This document shows positions 62,134-64,000 of a stretch of DNA of 64,000 nt, piece after piece. Source of the stretch: Rallus limicola. Taxonomy: Eukaryota > Chordata > Aves > Gruiformes > Rallidae. Numbering within the stretch: the stretch's first letter is position 1; each line of letters opens with the position of its first letter. Both the position numbers and the translations under genes were made by a program. The notes beneath the pieces were generated by a model. The model was not told where the DNA came from, ran no database searches, and saw nothing but the letters and a program-made list of their open reading frames with translations. The stretch lies in NCBI GenBank assembly GCA_022605955.1, contig JAKCOZ010000001.1, positions 78,294,520 to 78,358,519 of the forward strand, in the 5' to 3' direction.

Positions 62134-62326
62134 GAGAGCCAAAGTGACAGGGTCTGCTCGTGTGTCCTGTTAGGAGGTTTCAGACAAGCTATGCCTTTCA
62201 GGCCTAGCTTCTTTGGGAGTTATTGCTGGACGTTTAGCATGTTTTGAACTGCAGTCTGCTAGGGCCGAGAAAAGCACCGTAGGAGGTTCCAGGCATGTTC
62301 CCTCTTTCCAGGCAAAGGAAAAGGCT
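62134..62326 (+). repeat. 193-bp unit with the 5-bp deletion (9 of 10)
   Basis: Same deletion, followed by a GAGAGTC unit; the next unit is consensus rather than CTGTCAGG. Confidence 0.95.
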
Positions 62327-63514
62327 GAGAGTCAAAGTGACAGGGTCTGCTCGTGTGTCCTGTTAGGAGGTTTCAGACAAGCTATGCCTTTCAGGCCTAG
62401 CTTCTTTACTTTGGGAGTTATTGCTGGACGTTTAGCATGTTTTGAACTGCAGTCTGCTAGGGCCGAGAAAAGCACCGTAGGAGGTTCCAGGCATGTTCCC
62501 TCTTTCCAGGCAAAGGAAAAGGCTGAGAGCCAAAGTGACAGGGTCTGCTCGTGTGTCCTGTTAGGAGGTTTCAGACAAGCTATGCCTTTCAGGCCTAGCT
62601 TCTTTACTTTGGGAGTTATTGCTGGACGTTTAGCATGTTTTGAACTGCAGTCTGCTAGGGCCGAGAAAAGCACCGTAGGAGGTTCCAGGCATGTTCCCTC
62701 TTTCCAGGCAAAGGAAAAGGCTGAGAGTCAAAGTGACAGGGTCTGCTCGTGTGACCTGTTAGGAGGTTTCAGACAAGCTATGCCTTTCAGGCCTAGCTTC
62801 TTTACTTTGGGAGTTATTGCTGGACGTTTAGCATGTTTTGAACTGCAGTCTGCTAGGGCCGAGAAAAGCACCGTAGGAGGTTCCAGGCATGTTCCCTCTT
62901 TCCAGGCAAAGGAAAAGGCTGAGAGCCAAAGTGACAGGGTCTGCTCGTGTGTCCTGTCAGGAGGTTTCAAACGAGCTATGCCTTTCAGGCCTAGCTTCTT
63001 TACTTTGGGAGTTATTGCTGGACGTTTAGCATGTTTTGAACTGCAGTCTGCTAGGGCCGAGAAAAGCACCGTAGGAGGTTCCAGGCATGTTCCCTCTTTC
63101 CAGGCAAAGGAAAAGGCTGAGAGCCAAAGTGACAGGGTCTGCTCGTGTGTCCTGTTAGGAGGTTTCAGACAAGCTATGCCTTTCAGGCCTAGCTTCTTTA
63201 CTTTGGGAGTTATTGCTGGACGTTTAGCATGTTTTGAACTGCAGTCTGCTAGGGCCGAGAAAAGCACCGTAGGAGGTTCCAGGCATGTTCCCTCTTTCCA
63301 GGCAAAGGAAAAGGCTGAGAGCCAAAGTGACAGGGTCTGCTCGTGTGTCCTGTTAGGAGGTTTCAGACGAGCTATGCCTTTCAGGCCTAGCTTCTTTACT
63401 TTGGGAGTTATTGCTGGACGTTTAGCATGTTTTGAACTGCAGTCTGCTAGGGCCGAGAAAAGCACCGTAGGAGGTTCCAGGCATGTTCCCTCTTTCCAGG
63501 CAAAGGAAAAGGCT

Positions 63515-63707
63515 GAGAGCCAAAGTGACAGGGTCTGCTCGTGTGTCCTGTTAGGAGGTTTCAGACAAGCTATGCCTTTCAGGCCTAGCTTCTTTGGGAG
63601 TTATTGCTGGACGTTTAGCATGTTTTGAACTGCAGTCTGCTAGGGCCGAGAAAAGCACCGTAGGAGGTTCCAGGCATGTTCCCTCTTTCCAGGCAAAGGA
63701 AAAGGCT
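63515..63707 (+). repeat. 193-bp unit with the 5-bp deletion (10 of 10)
   Basis: Same deletion, 1381 bp (7 x 198 - 5) after the previous one. It is followed by a GAGAGTC unit and then a CTGTCAGG unit cut by the window end. Confidence 0.95.
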
Positions 63708-63905
63708 GAGAGTCAAAGTGACAGGGTCTGCTCGTGTGTCCTGTTAGGAGGTTTCAGACAAGCTATGCCTTTCAGGCCTAGCTTCTTTACTTTGGGAGTT
63801 ATTGCTGGACGTTTAGCATGTTTTGAACTGCAGTCTGCTAGGGCCGAGAAAAGCACCGTAGGAGGTTCCAGGCATGTTCCCTCTTTCCAGGCAAAGGAAA
63901 AGGCT

Positions 63906-64000
63906 GAGAGCCAAAGTGACAGGGTCTGCTCGTGTGTCCTGTCAGGAGGTTTCAGACAAGCTATGCCTTTCAGGCCTAGCTTCTTTACTTTGGGAGTTAT
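63906..64000 (+). repeat. Partial unit at the right window edge
   Basis: The first 95 bp of a unit with CTGTCAGG, cut by the window end. The array clearly continues. Confidence 0.95.

Larger units (their letters stand above)
1..64000. repeat. 198-bp satellite DNA array filling the whole window
   Basis: Every base belongs to a head-to-tail tandem repeat of a 198-bp unit, always in the same orientation. Unit starts (GAGAGCC) fall at 1, 194, 392, 590 and so on. The lengths sum exactly as 310 units of 198 bp, ten of 193, two of 199 and one of 197, plus 95 bp at the right edge. Landmarks by offset: GTCTGCT 19-25, TAGGAGG 38-44, a StuI site AGGCCT 67-72, a PstI site CTGCAG 121-126, and a second TAGGAGG 152-158. 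G+C is about 50%. Units differ by a few substitutions, implying strong homogenisation by unequal exchange or gene conversion. No transposon, inversion or unique spacer interrupts it. Family and species are not recognised. A centromeric or heterochromatic location is inference. The array continues past both window ends. Confidence 0.97.

Noticed and set aside
1..64000. CRISPR array
   Set aside because: The repeat is 198 bp with no unique spacers between copies and no cas genes nearby.
1..64000. Transposable element or retroviral sequence
   Set aside because: No terminal repeats, target-site duplications, polyA tails or coding domains; every base fits the satellite unit.
1..64000. tRNA, rRNA or small RNA genes within the unit
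   Set aside because: I saw no tRNA A/B box pair with a plausible cloverleaf and nothing resembling conserved rRNA. A non-coding satellite transcript is possible but not visible in sequence.

Overview
The whole 64 kb window is one uninterrupted head-to-tail tandem repeat, a satellite DNA array with a 198-bp unit. I found no gene, RNA gene, transposon or unique sequence, and both window ends cut through the array. Phasing the unit to start at GAGAGCC, I count 323 units plus a 95-bp partial one. Of these, 310 are 198 bp, ten are 193 bp, two are 199 bp and one is 197 bp, which together account for every base. All units share one orientation, and most differ from the consensus at only a few positions. 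Below, 'offset' means position within the 198-bp unit.

The unit has about 50% G+C (99 of 198 in the consensus). It has four CpGs where about twelve would be expected from composition. CpG depletion and a ~200-bp unit in a large homogeneous array fit centromeric, pericentromeric or heterochromatic DNA of a eukaryote, probably a vertebrate. I do not recognise the satellite family and cannot name the species. No CENP-B-box match is visible in the consensus.

The informative layer is variation between units. Recurrent variants fall in ordered, repeated combinations, so the array is built of higher-order repeats (HORs) of mixed period. Region by region: 788-5539 carries an 8-unit segment twice, 3168 bp (16 units) apart. 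9500-11479 is a 5-unit tandem duplication. 12074-15241 holds an 8/9-unit duplication. 14054-21576 is a 19-unit tandem duplication (3762 and 3761 bp). 25736-27319 and 39983-41170 are alternating dimers. 27716-30289 contains an 8-unit-spaced repeat. 32072-39190 contains a 14-unit HOR whose next copy has grown. 41171-44724 carries a 13-unit-spaced repeat. 50858-55411 contains 6-, 9- and 8-unit versions of one cassette.

Two variant families divide the window at about 24,943. The left part carries variants not seen to the right. The right part is marked by a 5-bp-deleted unit, PstI-loss units and a GACATGG variant. Unit 1 already carries the 5-bp deletion, so the left family may be an amplified block within the right family.

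The very long open frames on both strands follow arithmetically from 198 = 3 x 66 and are not genes. I found no new biological system here. What deserves attention is the recombination history recorded in the unit variants.
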